Positions 43,547 through 53,864 of a stretch of DNA of 64,000 nucleotides are shown here, one piece after another (position 1 is the first letter of the stretch; the number at the start of each line of letters is the position of its first letter). The position numbers were made by a program, and so were the translations under genes. A model generated the notes under the pieces. It was not told the origin of the DNA. It made no database searches and was given only the letters and a program-made list of their open reading frames with translations. Source of the DNA: Blattamonas nauphoetae (lineage: Eukaryota; Preaxostyla; Oxymonadida). The stretch spans positions 1 to 64,000 of the forward strand of contig JARBJD010000234.1 of the NCBI GenBank assembly GCA_033064195.1, given 5' to 3'.

Positions 43547-44195
43547 AGAGGGAATGGACGTCTGAGAGGGCAGTCGCGAACGTGTTTGATCTTTGTATCC
43601 TTTTGGGTTCAGATCAGACTCGATCGCTAGAATACAAACAAAACATTGTGAAAATTAGAGAAATCGATGAAAATGACAAAATGAAATGATGAGCTTGCAT
43701 GGAAAACAAGAAAACCAATAAATATGAAAAAAGAGCCATGTCATCTGATCATCCGGCTTAATCATCGCCAAAATCATCGTCCCCATAAGGAATAGATAAT
43801 GACTGAATACCACTCGCTGCTCGATTAACAACGCTTCTCATGCGTTTTCAAACTGTTCGTAACTGCATCAGTCGCATCCTTTGTGCTTAGATTCATCACT
43901 ATTCTTGTTGAAAACAACTGGAACCTGTGTCGGAATGGGTCCCTGTTCCCAATCACACTTCCTGGTCGAATCATTCTTTATAAACTTCCTCATCCACCAC
44001 TGCTGTGCTCTCATTGCAACCAAATAACAAAACAGGCATTTATCGATGATGGCAAATGAGATTCCAGTTTGCTGTATCACTGACAGAGACTTGACATAAA
44101 TCAAGTCATCCTCTCGTTGGTACAGCCTTAATACTCGAGAATTTACGAATATTCCCTGTTTCTGTACGTATTTTGGGCCAGCTCTCAACGGAACC
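43547..44195. other. intergenic, 650 bp
   Basis: Divergent intergenic region between the CBM48 gene and the large membrane protein. A 122-codon minus-strand frame at 43868-44236 lacks recognisable features and overlaps the start of the next gene, so it is not called. Confidence 0.45.
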
Positions 44196-47100
44196 ATGCG
44201 GTTTTTCTGCCTCATTTCTGTTCTACTCACCATCACCGAATCGCATCATGAAAGTCCCCCGCCAAAAGTGCTCCCGTTGCAGAAATTACTCTCCCAGCAA
44301 GGAAACCCACAAACAGTCAATGATTTCATCACCAAATACGACATAGTGATTCCAAATGGGCGATATCACGTGTCGGATTTTGAAATCACATCCACGATGC
44401 TATCTCTGAATGGAAAGCAATCATCGATTTTTCCATCATCAACAACGAATTATGAAGATTTCTCAGAATATTCCGAATCGAACAGATTTACCGATGAAAT
44501 GAACGACACGCGGAGTCAACTTTTCCGAATCTCGAACTCGACAACTTGGATGTCGGAGTTGACATTCGAGTGCGGATCACCAGGGATGTCGATTGCATCT
44601 GTTTCCGGATCTTGTGTGACGATCGGAGGGAGTCAATTGATTTCGAACTCGGAACGAACGCCATTCGTGATTGCTGGAGGAAATGATGGGAAAAGCAGTT
44701 CAATCACGATTATTGGCTGCTCACACACTTCATCGTGTTTTCCATCGCTTCCGCCTCTGACGAACCTGTCTGGATCTGATTGTTGGACCGAACACAATCT
44801 GGAATCATCTGAGCTTGAAATGGAAGTGTTGGTGACGGGATCTGAGATTTCAGTTTGTGGTGCATGTCTGATTGGTGGAACTGGCCCGCTCTTTGATTTT
44901 TGTGGAATGGGACACACCAAAACAGATCGTTGTTCGATCACGACAACACTCTCATCATCATTACTTTTGAACACGACAAGCGACATTGAAAGTGGAAGAG
45001 CCGATTTGAAGGAAGGAGAATGTGATTTTGGGACTTCTGAGTCTGTTTCGCAAAAGATGATTGGGAGTTGTGTTTCTCGCTGCACGAACCATCTTTGTGG
45101 AACAGGAATTCGCGACCTGAATTGTGGAGGATCAGTTCTGTGCTCGAACACGTCCTTCACACACTGCACAACAACAACGACAGAATATTCCAACCAACAT
45201 CTCACATTTCAAACGAACATCACAACAACCAACACTCTCCACCTCTTCTCCCTCTGCACTTTCAAAGAATGCTCGGTCACATCAGGCGGAGGAGGAGCCA
45301 TCATAATGTCCATCATTGCTGCAGATCTGGAGATTGCATCGTGTTCGTTCGACTCATGTTCTGCTCCGTCTAGCGCTGGTGGAGCTCTCATGTATTACCA
45401 GTCAGCCACACCATCGTCGATCGTCATCTCTTCGTCATCGTTCGTCAACTGTTCGTCCAGGGCAAGTTCTGGGGGATCGCTCTATCTCATTGACTTGGCA
45501 TCAATCACCATTTCTGAGAGTGTGTTTCTTGACTCCCAGACAACCTCATTGGGAGGAGCTGTCTACATCAGGACTTGGAATGCTGAACTGTCCAACACCG
45601 GGCTGTCCAACTGTCTCTTCAGGAATTGCACGACTTCAGTGTTGTCGCCGTCCTCCGGGGGTGGTGCACTCTACTTCGCGGGTTGCTCCTCGATCCGCCT
45701 CGATTTTCTCCAATTTGGAGAATGTGTGTCTGCGACAGGGAATGGCCAAGATTTATACTTCAGATCGCCATTACCTTCAGTCTCTCTCACAACAGTGTCC
45801 AACTGCGATTCCACGTCAACTCCACAAGCGAGTCGGATCTACCCAACAACCATTGCAGTGGATGATGTTCTGCCAGATCCAACTGACACCACAACAATCC
45901 ACTCACTGGTCGCTCAATCGACAACCTCGACGACAGCAGAGATTGTCGTGACTTTGGACAAGACACTGACAGGATCACTTCTTGTTCTGGTTTCGAACTC
46001 GGAAGGGACTCCTCGGACAGACACAACAAAGGCACCAAACATTGGTCGAGTGTTGGTATTCTCAATTGAATCATCGAACATTGGGCGATGCACAGCGAGC
46101 ACTGGAGAGACTGGTCTGCTCCAAGTTCCTCTCGAAGACTACAAAATTGTCACCGCTTCTCTCTCCAAGCACATTGTCTCGTTTTCTGATGTGTCGTTGG
46201 AAACCATCGTCCTTCATCCAACAGTCACATCAGCAGAGTGTGTTCTGGACGAGACCAACACTCATGCATTGTTGGATGTGGAAGGATCAGATTTGGAGGA
46301 TGCGACCTTCACGTTGACACTTCAGAACGAGTCGCCACTCAATGCAGCATTCACAAAGAACAAAGCAACAGTTGACTTGGGAATGATTGGAGAGAGTTCG
46401 GGATGGATGGAGAGTGAGATGTTTGTGGTCATGAAAGGAATGAATGAGGACGACAACTCGATTGTTGTCTCAATCCCATCGCCACTTTATTTCACGATTC
46501 CATTGGCCGCTTGTCTCTCCAACATCGAAGTGAGTGATCTGAACGACGCTCAAACCGGAGTGACACTGTCGTTCTCATCACGACTTTTGAAAGGCAACCA
46601 AAAATACGAAATCACGATGGCGAGGAAAGGTGGAAGTGGGAGAGTTGTGATGGATTTGAAAACAGACAACAGTGGACTTCTCGCTTCGCAGACAGTGATT
46701 CTGTATCCATCAAACGAAAATGAAGTCGGATGGAAGAACTCGCTTGGATTTGGGGAAGAATACGAAGTGCTTGGCGTGTCCGCGAAAACAGGAGAAGATG
46801 TGTATCCGATTCTGTTCTCTCCGATCCTCTTGACAATGCCGATGGAGCCAGTTCTCGTGAAGAATGCGGGTTGTTCGACAGATCAAGCAGCAACAACGAT
46901 TGTTTGGATTTCGGGAAGCGGATTGATTGAAAATGAGACGTACACACTCACTGTGAGTGGAACACCCACTTCCGATCCACTTTCGTTGGATCATCACAAC
47001 ACATCGATCTCTGTTGTGGCATCATCGTCAACCGACGCCCAATCTCTTACTCTTCCCCTCTCGTCCACTTCTGGTTCTTCTCTCCTCTTCGGTCGGGCGT

Positions 47101-50100
47101 ACACAATCTCCGCGATCACAAATGGGTCTGTGATTGGGATCGTCGAAGGCACGCCCTCATTCACGACTCGCCCCACGCCAACTCTGACGTCTCTGTCGTG
47201 CAAGCTGAAGGAGGGAGACCCGAAAACAGTGGAAATCTCGCTTTCTGGGTCAGACATCCCGAATGGCCACTATTATCTGGTTTTGAAGAACACTGTGAAC
47301 TCGAAAGAGATCGAATTGAAGATGAACCTTGTGAACTCCGAAGGACAAGTGGAAATTGATATCTTTTCGTCGTCCGAGGTGGAATATGGAGGGAAATACG
47401 AAGTGGTGAGTCTGTGGAGCAGTTCACTGACCGTAGCTCTCCCAACGTCTGCAACGTACCGATCGCTGAAAGTGCCAGATGCGCCAGCTCGAGTGACATC
47501 AGCGTCGTGCGTGCTTTCTGGTGAGAAGAAAACACATGTGAAGATTGTGATTTTTGGAAAGAATCTGCCCGTCAAAGGGACACTATCAGTGAAGGTGAAA
47601 GAAGTGTACTCAACAGGAAGCACGATTGGTTCTGAAAATGAACTTCCTGAAGCATCGATCACGAGCACAACAAGCACGGGACCAGTTGAGATTGAAATAT
47701 TCGGTGTGATGAACCCTTGTCTTGAGTACGGGAAGACATACGAACTCTCTTCGCTCACCATTTCTGGCACTTCTTCTTGGATTCTGGATGAATCTGTGCG
47801 CTTTTCAGTTCCTTGCGAACCAGTGCGAATCACGTCGGCGTGGTGCACAACAAACGAAACAGACTGGACAGTTGTGACAGTTGAAGGGTCTGGATTTGTG
47901 TTGGAGGAATTCTACACAGTGTCAGTGTCTGGTCTTCCGAGTGACACTCCCTCGCCTCCTTCATCATCACCCCACAACACATCGTTTGGGATGATTGCAT
48001 CCCATCCAACGGAAGCAACTTCCTCTCCTATCCAACTCTACCCATCCGAAGGAAGTCAACTCAAGTTTTCGTATTCGTACACGATTGTAGGGATTTCGAA
48101 TGGGTCGGTGGATGGAGTTGTCCACTCTGTTGTGTTCGAAACTCAAGATGATGTCAAACGAGATGAAGCACTTATCACCAAAATTGAGATCGTTCCCACA
48201 ACTAGTCTGAACACATCGATCGTGATTGATCTTGCTGGAACGAATCTGCCGAGTGGAACAGTTGGACTGATGACACTGAATGATTCATTCTCTCTCGCCA
48301 TCTCGTTCAGTTCGTCGTCTTTTGGTCGAAGCGAAGTGATCGAACTTGGTGTGAGTGGTTCTCTCGCATTTGGTTCAGAATACAAAATCACAACATTCGA
48401 AGACTCGAACCAGCAGTCAATCCAAATCCCAGAAACGACGATCGTGTCGACACCTCCAAAGCCATCGAAACTGTCGCTGTGTGTTTGTGGAAATGAAGAG
48501 AGAGGAGGAATGGATTTGAGCGGAGCTGATCCCGAAACATGCAATTCAATCCAATCAGCGTGGAAGACAGCGACTTCACTCGGGATTTTGGACACGACAA
48601 TGCGAATTGTGGACTCGGCTGACCTCTCTTCTCCTCTCATTGTAACAACTCGTGTTCCGTTCAATCTGATTTCATTCCAAATGGAACCAGCAACACTTCG
48701 AGCTAACCAACTCGCTTCCCAACCAGCCTCCGCGCTGGTGTCAGTGGAGGAGGGAGGACTGTGCAGACTGACACTGCTGACAATCACAGCGGACTTGTCA
48801 GTCTCAACATTCAAATTGGTGTCAGCCTCGAAAGGGACAGTTGTGCTTCGAAGCTGTTCGATCGAAGGAACACGTCAGAGGGAGTCGAACAGCGAGGATG
48901 AGTCGATATGTGGATGGTCGAGAGGATTGATTGAGCTGTTTGAGACAGACACAGAACTGAATGGAGTGACGATGAAAGAGATTGTGGTGGGAGGGATTTG
49001 GATGCGAGGAGGGAAGCTGAAGGTGACAGCTGGAGTGTTCTCTCAAAACGGCCCATCCATCGCCGATTTCCCCTCTGCTCGCCAGAACATCCACTGCGAG
49101 GGAGAAGGTGCGATCACAATTCAAAGTCTGTCGGAAGGCGACGGGACTGAAGAACAGTCATCAGCTTGGTTGGATGTGTCGGAATGCAGAATCGAAGCAA
49201 AACAATCGATCGTGAGTTCACCTCTTTTCGTGCCAACACTGAACTCGACAGAATCGAAAGTTGAGACAGACAAGAATGGAAAACAGACATTGAAAGTGGT
49301 TGGGAAGACACTGATGCCGTGTGGACTGTCGTTGGAAGTGTTTGAATGGGACTCGTCGAAGAGTGTGGAAGGGAAGAGTGAACTTGTTGATCTGTCAACA
49401 TCAACAGCGACCCATTGGAACGAAAGTGAAATCAGCATTCCTTTCTCCATGGCAGATGTTCCAAAACTGAACAAGAAGATGGAATGGCGAGGTCGTCTTG
49501 TGTTTGGAAATGGAGAGCGAACATCGAATTGGATGACTGTATTAGAAGTGGGTTCGGGAAACAAATCACTTGGCGGAGTTGGATCGAAGTGGTGGATTCC
49601 TGCGATCATTTGTCTGTCGTGTGCGCTTCTTGTTGCACTTGTGATTGTTGTGTGTGTCTGCTTCCATCGAAAGCGACACCCGAATCAGAAAGAACTTTTG
49701 AAGAACGAAGAAATGTCAGCAGCTCAAGTTGAAGAAGAGGAGAAGATGGAAGAGAACGATGTGATCACCAACCCGCCGAACAGTGCTCTCTCTTCCCTTC
49801 AATCGGCACAAGGAAAACAAGGGACTGTGTTTGTGGAAGCACGATTTTCGAATGAAGACGTGATTGCACCAGGACAATCGTGTGTGGAAGTGATTGTGTG
49901 CAACGAGAAGATGGAAAGTTCAGTGGCAGTGGAGACCGACACGCTGTTCAACGCTCTGCACAATGCCCGCTCGACTCGATTTGTGGAGAAACGACAAGTT
50001 GGACAGGCGATTGCTCGTGGACTTGCAGGTCTTGTGGAGATGGGAGTGATTGTTCCAGTTGTGACTCGACTGTCGCCGCACTGGGTTCTGTTCGACAAGA

Positions 50101-50543
50101 ACGATCGAGTGTGTCTGAAGACGCGAGAGACGCCGAGTGTTTTGGGTGAGAGTGGAGTTGTTGGCGGAGTTAAGAAGACATCGGAAGATGGTCAGCGATG
50201 GATGGCGCCAGAAGTTGGACTCGGGAATTGGGAACTCACGAAAGAGAATGCAGACCACGGGGCAGTTTTTAGTCTTGGCCTTGTCTTGTGGGAAATTGAG
50301 ACTGGTTGTGTGCCGTTCGGGGAAGTGGATGGAGCGACAGCTCAGCGTCGACTGGCATCGTCCGAGAAGCCTGTGATGGAGAAAGTGAGTTCGTCGATGG
50401 AGGCGATCATCGTTCCCTGCCTCTCGCTGGATCCCTCACAACGACCGACACTGAAAACGGTTCTGTCGCAGCTGTTGGAACTTGACAGTGTTCCTCATGG
50501 ATCGAACGAGAAGGAAGGAAACGCGATGTCGAAGATTGGATGA
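44196..50543 (+). CDS. type I membrane protein: beta-helix and Ig/TIG-like ectodomain, cytoplasmic pseudokinase
   Basis: A single exon of 2,115 residues. The N-terminus MRFFCLISVLLTITES is a signal peptide. Residues about 280-560 form a right-handed beta-helix (repeats such as GGGAIIMS, AGGALMYY, SGGSLYLI, GGAVYIR, GGGALYFAG). About 700-1440 holds seven or so Ig/TIG-like repeats of roughly 100-130 residues, each starting like ITSASCVLSGEKKTHVKIVI and containing a G-x-x-L/I pattern. A second beta-helix-like part follows. A transmembrane helix lies near 1800-1823 (IPAIICLSCALLVALVIVVC) followed by HRKR. The cytoplasmic domain keeps kinase C-lobe marks (RWMAPEV, VFSLGLVLWEIETGCVPFG, CLSLDPSQRPTL), but where HRD and DFG should be it reads LSPHWVLFD and LKTRE, so it is probably a pseudokinase of TKL type. 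A surface receptor or adhesin role is inferred. Confidence 0.85.
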   Translation: MRFFCLISVLLTITESHHESPPPKVLPLQKLLSQQGNPQTVNDFITKYDIVIPNGRYHVSDFEITSTMLSLNGKQSSIFPSSTTNYEDFSEYSESNRFTDEMNDTRSQLFRISNSTTWMSELTFECGSPGMSIASVSGSCVTIGGSQLISNSERTPFVIAGGNDGKSSSITIIGCSHTSSCFPSLPPLTNLSGSDCWTEHNLESSELEMEVLVTGSEISVCGACLIGGTGPLFDFCGMGHTKTDRCSITTTLSSSLLLNTTSDIESGRADLKEGECDFGTSESVSQKMIGSCVSRCTNHLCGTGIRDLNCGGSVLCSNTSFTHCTTTTTEYSNQHLTFQTNITTTNTLHLFSLCTFKECSVTSGGGGAIIMSIIAADLEIASCSFDSCSAPSSAGGALMYYQSATPSSIVISSSSFVNCSSRASSGGSLYLIDLASITISESVFLDSQTTSLGGAVYIRTWNAELSNTGLSNCLFRNCTTSVLSPSSGGGALYFAGCSSIRLDFLQFGECVSATGNGQDLYFRSPLPSVSLTTVSNCDSTSTPQASRIYPTTIAVDDVLPDPTDTTTIHSLVAQSTTSTTAEIVVTLDKTLTGSLLVLVSNSEGTPRTDTTKAPNIGRVLVFSIESSNIGRCTASTGETGLLQVPLEDYKIVTASLSKHIVSFSDVSLETIVLHPTVTSAECVLDETNTHALLDVEGSDLEDATFTLTLQNESPLNAAFTKNKATVDLGMIGESSGWMESEMFVVMKGMNEDDNSIVVSIPSPLYFTIPLAACLSNIEVSDLNDAQTGVTLSFSSRLLKGNQKYEITMARKGGSGRVVMDLKTDNSGLLASQTVILYPSNENEVGWKNSLGFGEEYEVLGVSAKTGEDVYPILFSPILLTMPMEPVLVKNAGCSTDQAATTIVWISGSGLIENETYTLTVSGTPTSDPLSLDHHNTSISVVASSSTDAQSLTLPLSSTSGSSLLFGRAYTISAITNGSVIGIVEGTPSFTTRPTPTLTSLSCKLKEGDPKTVEISLSGSDIPNGHYYLVLKNTVNSKEIELKMNLVNSEGQVEIDIFSSSEVEYGGKYEVVSLWSSSLTVALPTSATYRSLKVPDAPARVTSASCVLSGEKKTHVKIVIFGKNLPVKGTLSVKVKEVYSTGSTIGSENELPEASITSTTSTGPVEIEIFGVMNPCLEYGKTYELSSLTISGTSSWILDESVRFSVPCEPVRITSAWCTTNETDWTVVTVEGSGFVLEEFYTVSVSGLPSDTPSPPSSSPHNTSFGMIASHPTEATSSPIQLYPSEGSQLKFSYSYTIVGISNGSVDGVVHSVVFETQDDVKRDEALITKIEIVPTTSLNTSIVIDLAGTNLPSGTVGLMTLNDSFSLAISFSSSSFGRSEVIELGVSGSLAFGSEYKITTFEDSNQQSIQIPETTIVSTPPKPSKLSLCVCGNEERGGMDLSGADPETCNSIQSAWKTATSLGILDTTMRIVDSADLSSPLIVTTRVPFNLISFQMEPATLRANQLASQPASALVSVEEGGLCRLTLLTITADLSVSTFKLVSASKGTVVLRSCSIEGTRQRESNSEDESICGWSRGLIELFETDTELNGVTMKEIVVGGIWMRGGKLKVTAGVFSQNGPSIADFPSARQNIHCEGEGAITIQSLSEGDGTEEQSSAWLDVSECRIEAKQSIVSSPLFVPTLNSTESKVETDKNGKQTLKVVGKTLMPCGLSLEVFEWDSSKSVEGKSELVDLSTSTATHWNESEISIPFSMADVPKLNKKMEWRGRLVFGNGERTSNWMTVLEVGSGNKSLGGVGSKWWIPAIICLSCALLVALVIVVCVCFHRKRHPNQKELLKNEEMSAAQVEEEEKMEENDVITNPPNSALSSLQSAQGKQGTVFVEARFSNEDVIAPGQSCVEVIVCNEKMESSVAVETDTLFNALHNARSTRFVEKRQVGQAIARGLAGLVEMGVIVPVVTRLSPHWVLFDKNDRVCLKTRETPSVLGESGVVGGVKKTSEDGQRWMAPEVGLGNWELTKENADHGAVFSLGLVLWEIETGCVPFGEVDGATAQRRLASSEKPVMEKVSSSMEAIIVPCLSLDPSQRPTLKTVLSQLLELDSVPHGSNEKEGNAMSKIG

Positions 50544-51129
50544 CTCTTCAGTCCAGCTGTTATTTGAGGAGGCAGATCACACCCTTCTTCATTTAACAAC
50601 ATCTTCATTTTCACTTCACTTCTTTTGATTGATCTTCATTGATGTGTCCCCGAGTCCGACACATTCTTCCTCACCTTTCGTCACCATTCCATTTCGTGTC
50701 ACTCTTTCACGACCGTTCACCTCTCTCCACTCTGGCGGATCGCATTGGATGAGCTTCATCATTCCACATTCATTCACACACACGTTCCTCTTGTCTCATC
50801 CTTGACATCGATTTGTCGATGTTATTGCCTCATCCCAACGACGTCGTTTTGAAATATTTCTTCTTTTGTGAGATGAGCGTGTTTGGTCTTCTCTTTCGTC
50901 TTGCCATGTTCTTCATCCTGTCTACTGGCTTTGGATGGTTCGAATATTTTGTTGAACAGCGTCGAGTTTCCTCGTCTCTGCCACTTCACCCATCTCCCCA
51001 TCTCTCACGACACACATTTCATTTCGCAATTGTCTATAGTTTTGTCCGTCTTCAACATTTCTATGCAGTGATTGAAATACACTGTTTCTGGCCTGCAACT
51101 CGCTGAACCGACCAGCGTTCTCTCTCTCG
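50544..51129. other. gene-free stretch after the receptor gene
   Basis: Pyrimidine-rich at first, then short frames without domain content. Part may be decayed sequence of the receptor-family fragment that follows. Confidence 0.4.
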
Positions 51130-51682
51130 TCGTCCTCGTTCATAGCGTCTTCAGGACAGTTTGGGGGAAGTGTGACCATCACAACCAACCACACCATTTT
51201 TTCGTGAGTCCTTCCTCGCCTCGCTGAACGACACTACGATTGATTCAGCTGATCCTTTCTCGCAGGGTGTGTTGTCGTCTGATCAGGCCTCATTCATTCC
51301 CGACTCACATAACGCTTCACAAAACAAGATGGCAGAGGAACAACGATGGATGTCACCTGAAGTCGCGGACAAGAAAGGAGACATTGATCCTCACAAAGCG
51401 TCAGTTTTTAGTCTTGGTCTGATCTTGTGGGAGATGGAGACTGGTCTTGTGCCCTTCGGGGAAGTTGATGCTGTGAATGCTCAACGCCAACTGGGCAGTG
51501 GGACTCTTCCACCGATGGAGACGTGGACAAACGAATCCAAATCCGAACTCGTCCGAAACTGTCTCTCACTCGATCCGAAGGAACGACCGTCGCTTGATGA
51601 GATTCTGTCCATCATCGCCACAGAACCAGACTTCCTGCAACCCAACTTCGCAATCCCGTTGACAACACAAGACAATTGTTGA
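51130..51682 (+). pseudogene. truncated receptor pseudokinase fragment
   Basis: At about 51155-51200 a short frame reads SGQFGGSVTITTNHTI, like a beta-helix turn. From 51269 an open frame encodes QRWMSPEVADKKGDIDPHKA, then SVFSLGLILWEMETGLVPFG and CLSLDPKERPSLDEIL, the C-lobe of the same pseudokinase family as the gene ending at 50543. Nucleotide similarity to 50255-50460 is also clear. Transmembrane and most ectodomain parts are missing, and the two pieces do not splice in a common frame. It looks like a tandem duplicate that lost its middle. Confidence 0.65.
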
Positions 51683-52427
51683 TCGGCCTGTCTCATCCAA
51701 CACAAGCCTTTTCCAGCAGTTTCAAAGACTCAGATCCAAATCTCAACTTGCACATCTTTTTTCAGATCACCTCATGTTGACCACTCATTCCAGCTTGCCT
51801 CTTCTGGTTCGAGCTGTGATGGAGGTTAATGACATCTTCGTCCATCCCACTCATGATTCCGCTTGCCGTCCACACTTCCTGGACCTTCTCAACATTCACA
51901 GCTTCACTTTTCTTCACTCGCCGAGGGAGTGACGAAGACAAACTTGTTTTGTCCGTACTTTCTCGTTCTTTTGTCATCACTCCGAAACATAGTGTCTTTT
52001 GTCTTTTCTCCTCCTCGCTTGATTGCCGCTCGTTCCCACTTCAACTCTTTTCTGTAGCAAGATTCGCACAAACTCGTCGGAATGCCTTTCCTCCCTCTGA
52101 ACCCGAACATTTCACTGCCGAACATCACTCCATCTCACACCTCACCACAATTCACTCAATGCCTCATTCATTGTTGGATTGACGTTTTGACTTTTCAATG
52201 GCCACACTTCTCACGTTCTTTGTGGCTGTACTCCCGTAAACATTCAGTTTTTTACAATATTTACACGCAGTTGGGATTATTTCTTCTTCATTTCGTGTCA
52301 ATCGATCATCTTTCGAGTGAGAGACAATGAGAGGCATCGTGAGAAAGACGTGATGACGCATTTGAAGGAGGAGTGGCGATCTAGAACAAACTGATCCGAC
52401 CCAGTTAGCAGTCTCATCAATTGGTGA
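51683..52427. other. unresolved intergenic region
   Basis: A minus-strand frame (about 51904-52128) contains a short CESCYRKELKWERAAIKRG segment that looks protein-like but has no clear start or partner exons. Otherwise nothing recognisable. Exons of the following SPRY-like gene may begin in the last part. Confidence 0.35.
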
Positions 52428-53189
52428 ACGACTGTTATCACGACGTCAGCCACGAACTCTGTAACTCCATGGAACCTATTCTCACCCAAACGGCTCCATT
52501 GCCTTCCACAGCTTCGATTTGTTCACCCGTCACATTTCTCAATCTTTGACACCACCATTGTCCGAACAGAGATTGAATCAGCCGATCATTACGATGCAAG
52601 GGAAAGTACTGTGTTTTTGGCAGAACCTCTCACATTCGGAATCCATTCGATCACAATCACAATTCTGGAGAAAATCGCAATCGGTTTGAAATTTAGTCAA
52701 AACGCTCATTTCTTCAGGGATTCATGGCCGTCTCTGTTTCGGTTTGATGGATGCAACATCAGAAATGCCCAAAGTCGGAGAATGTCTTGGATACGAAATC
52801 AACAGTCTGTTGTTCACTCCCACTCACGTCTCTCGCAGACTCTCTCAGTCTTGATTCGCAGCATGGTGAGCTTTGCTATCACACACCATCACATTATACG
52901 TACGAAGACTGCCATTCATCACTCCGTTGTGGCGACAGCGTCCGAATGGAGATCGACATGCAGTCTGCTCTGAGAAGTGTGCAGTTCTTTGTAAATGGTC
53001 GAAATGGGAAATATTACATGACTGGAATTCCCACCACTGTTTTCGTCGGAGTATTGTCCGCTTTTCGCTTTCTGTCGTTTCTCGTAGTTTTCTGTGGATA
53101 CAGCTGGAACGGCCTTCAGAATTGATAGAATCGAAACTCTCCATCACCCAACTCCGATTGCATGGAAGATGAGGGAGGCCATTTGGTAG
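52428..53189 (+). CDS. SPRY-like domain protein (5' end open)
   Basis: The frame is open from 52428 but has no ATG, so an upstream exon is expected; acceptors at 52449 or 52516 are possible. Exons end at 52683, then 52718-52808, 52849-53050 and 53088-53189, with introns of 34, 40 and 37 nt. Splices yield TILEKIAIG joined to IHGRLCFGLMDATSEMP, EINSL joined to LDSQHGELCYHTPSH, and TTVFVG joined to FSVDTAGTAFRIDRI. Family strings match the 25179-25937 protein: GDSVRMEIDMQSALRSVQFF, VNGRNGKYYMTGIP, and a terminal IAWKMREAIW. Without the introns it would look like a pseudogene with three frameshifts. A kinase N-lobe fragment follows about 350 bp downstream, in keeping with SPRY-kinase neighbours in related genomes. 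Confidence 0.7.
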
Positions 53190-53540
53190 TCATATTTCTC
53201 CAGACAACGGAAATTTGGTCATTCAACCAAATCCACAAACAGAATGATTCCAAGCGAGACAATCGCGATTCTTTGGAAACGAAAATATGCAGAATGATAT
53301 ATAGAACGACTTATGCAAGGATTCTTCATCAAATGGGTCTCAAGTCATTTTCTACGCGTTGTGATTCATATTCTCGAGGGAATTCAACTAACAGTCAATC
53401 AAAAGCACTGAAACAGTTCTAAATCAGAGTATCTGAACCATGTGCGGCTTCAAAACCCTCCCATCACTTTGTAGTTCTTCTCCCTATCTTCCATCATTTC
53501 ACACTTTTTTCTCTTTCTCTCTCCTCACTGAATTGAATAC
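53190..53540. other. intergenic, 350 bp
   Basis: No recognised gene. The last 80 bp are pyrimidine-rich and end ATACTCAG (about 53545), an apparent splice acceptor for the kinase fragment. Confidence 0.45.
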
Positions 53541-53545
53541 TCAGA

Positions 53546-53864
53546 CACAATTGTCCGAAAGATGGGACAGGAGAGGTTTGGAGTAGTGCATGAAGTGGAG
53601 AGAGAACCGACAAAAGAGCATTTTGCGATGAAGATCCTGACATTCTCATCGGAAGAAGATTACATGAAGAATGAACACGAAATCACGAAATTGAAGAATC
53701 ATAAACATCCCAAAGTGGACTTGCTTGAATTTACTTCGGTTTCTGGTGGAAGTTGTGTTATAATGAAGACAGAACGTACAGTGCGGAAGATTAAACTGCA
53801 ACGCCCACATGAGAAAGCTAGGGAGACCATACTGTGTTTATTTTCTTCCTTGGAGAGTTGGTAA
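53546..53864 (+). pseudogene. protein kinase N-lobe fragment
   Basis: Begins after a pyrimidine tract and CAG. TIVRKMGQERFGVVHEVERE is a Gly-rich-loop equivalent; HFAMKIL carries the VAIK-type lysine; EHEITKLKNHKHPKV fits the alphaC helix. After SGGSCVIM the frame leaves the kinase pattern and stops at 53864, with no catalytic loop in the next kilobase. The Gly loop is also degenerate (GQERFG). A truncated or dead kinase, or the first exon of a badly decayed gene. Confidence 0.55.

Noticed and set aside
43868-44236. Minus-strand frame of 122 codons overlapping the receptor start
   Set aside because: No recognisable domain, its ATG overlaps the well-supported plus-strand start, and the composition is not distinctive.
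44488-50258. Many minus-strand and shifted frames within the receptor gene
   Set aside because: All lie inside a single long, clearly coding frame with matched domains; none has independent features.
52428-53189. First read as a SPRY-like pseudogene with three frameshifts
   Set aside because: Three GT-AG segments of 34, 40 and 37 nt restore all frames exactly at family-conserved joins, so it is treated as an intact multi-exon gene.
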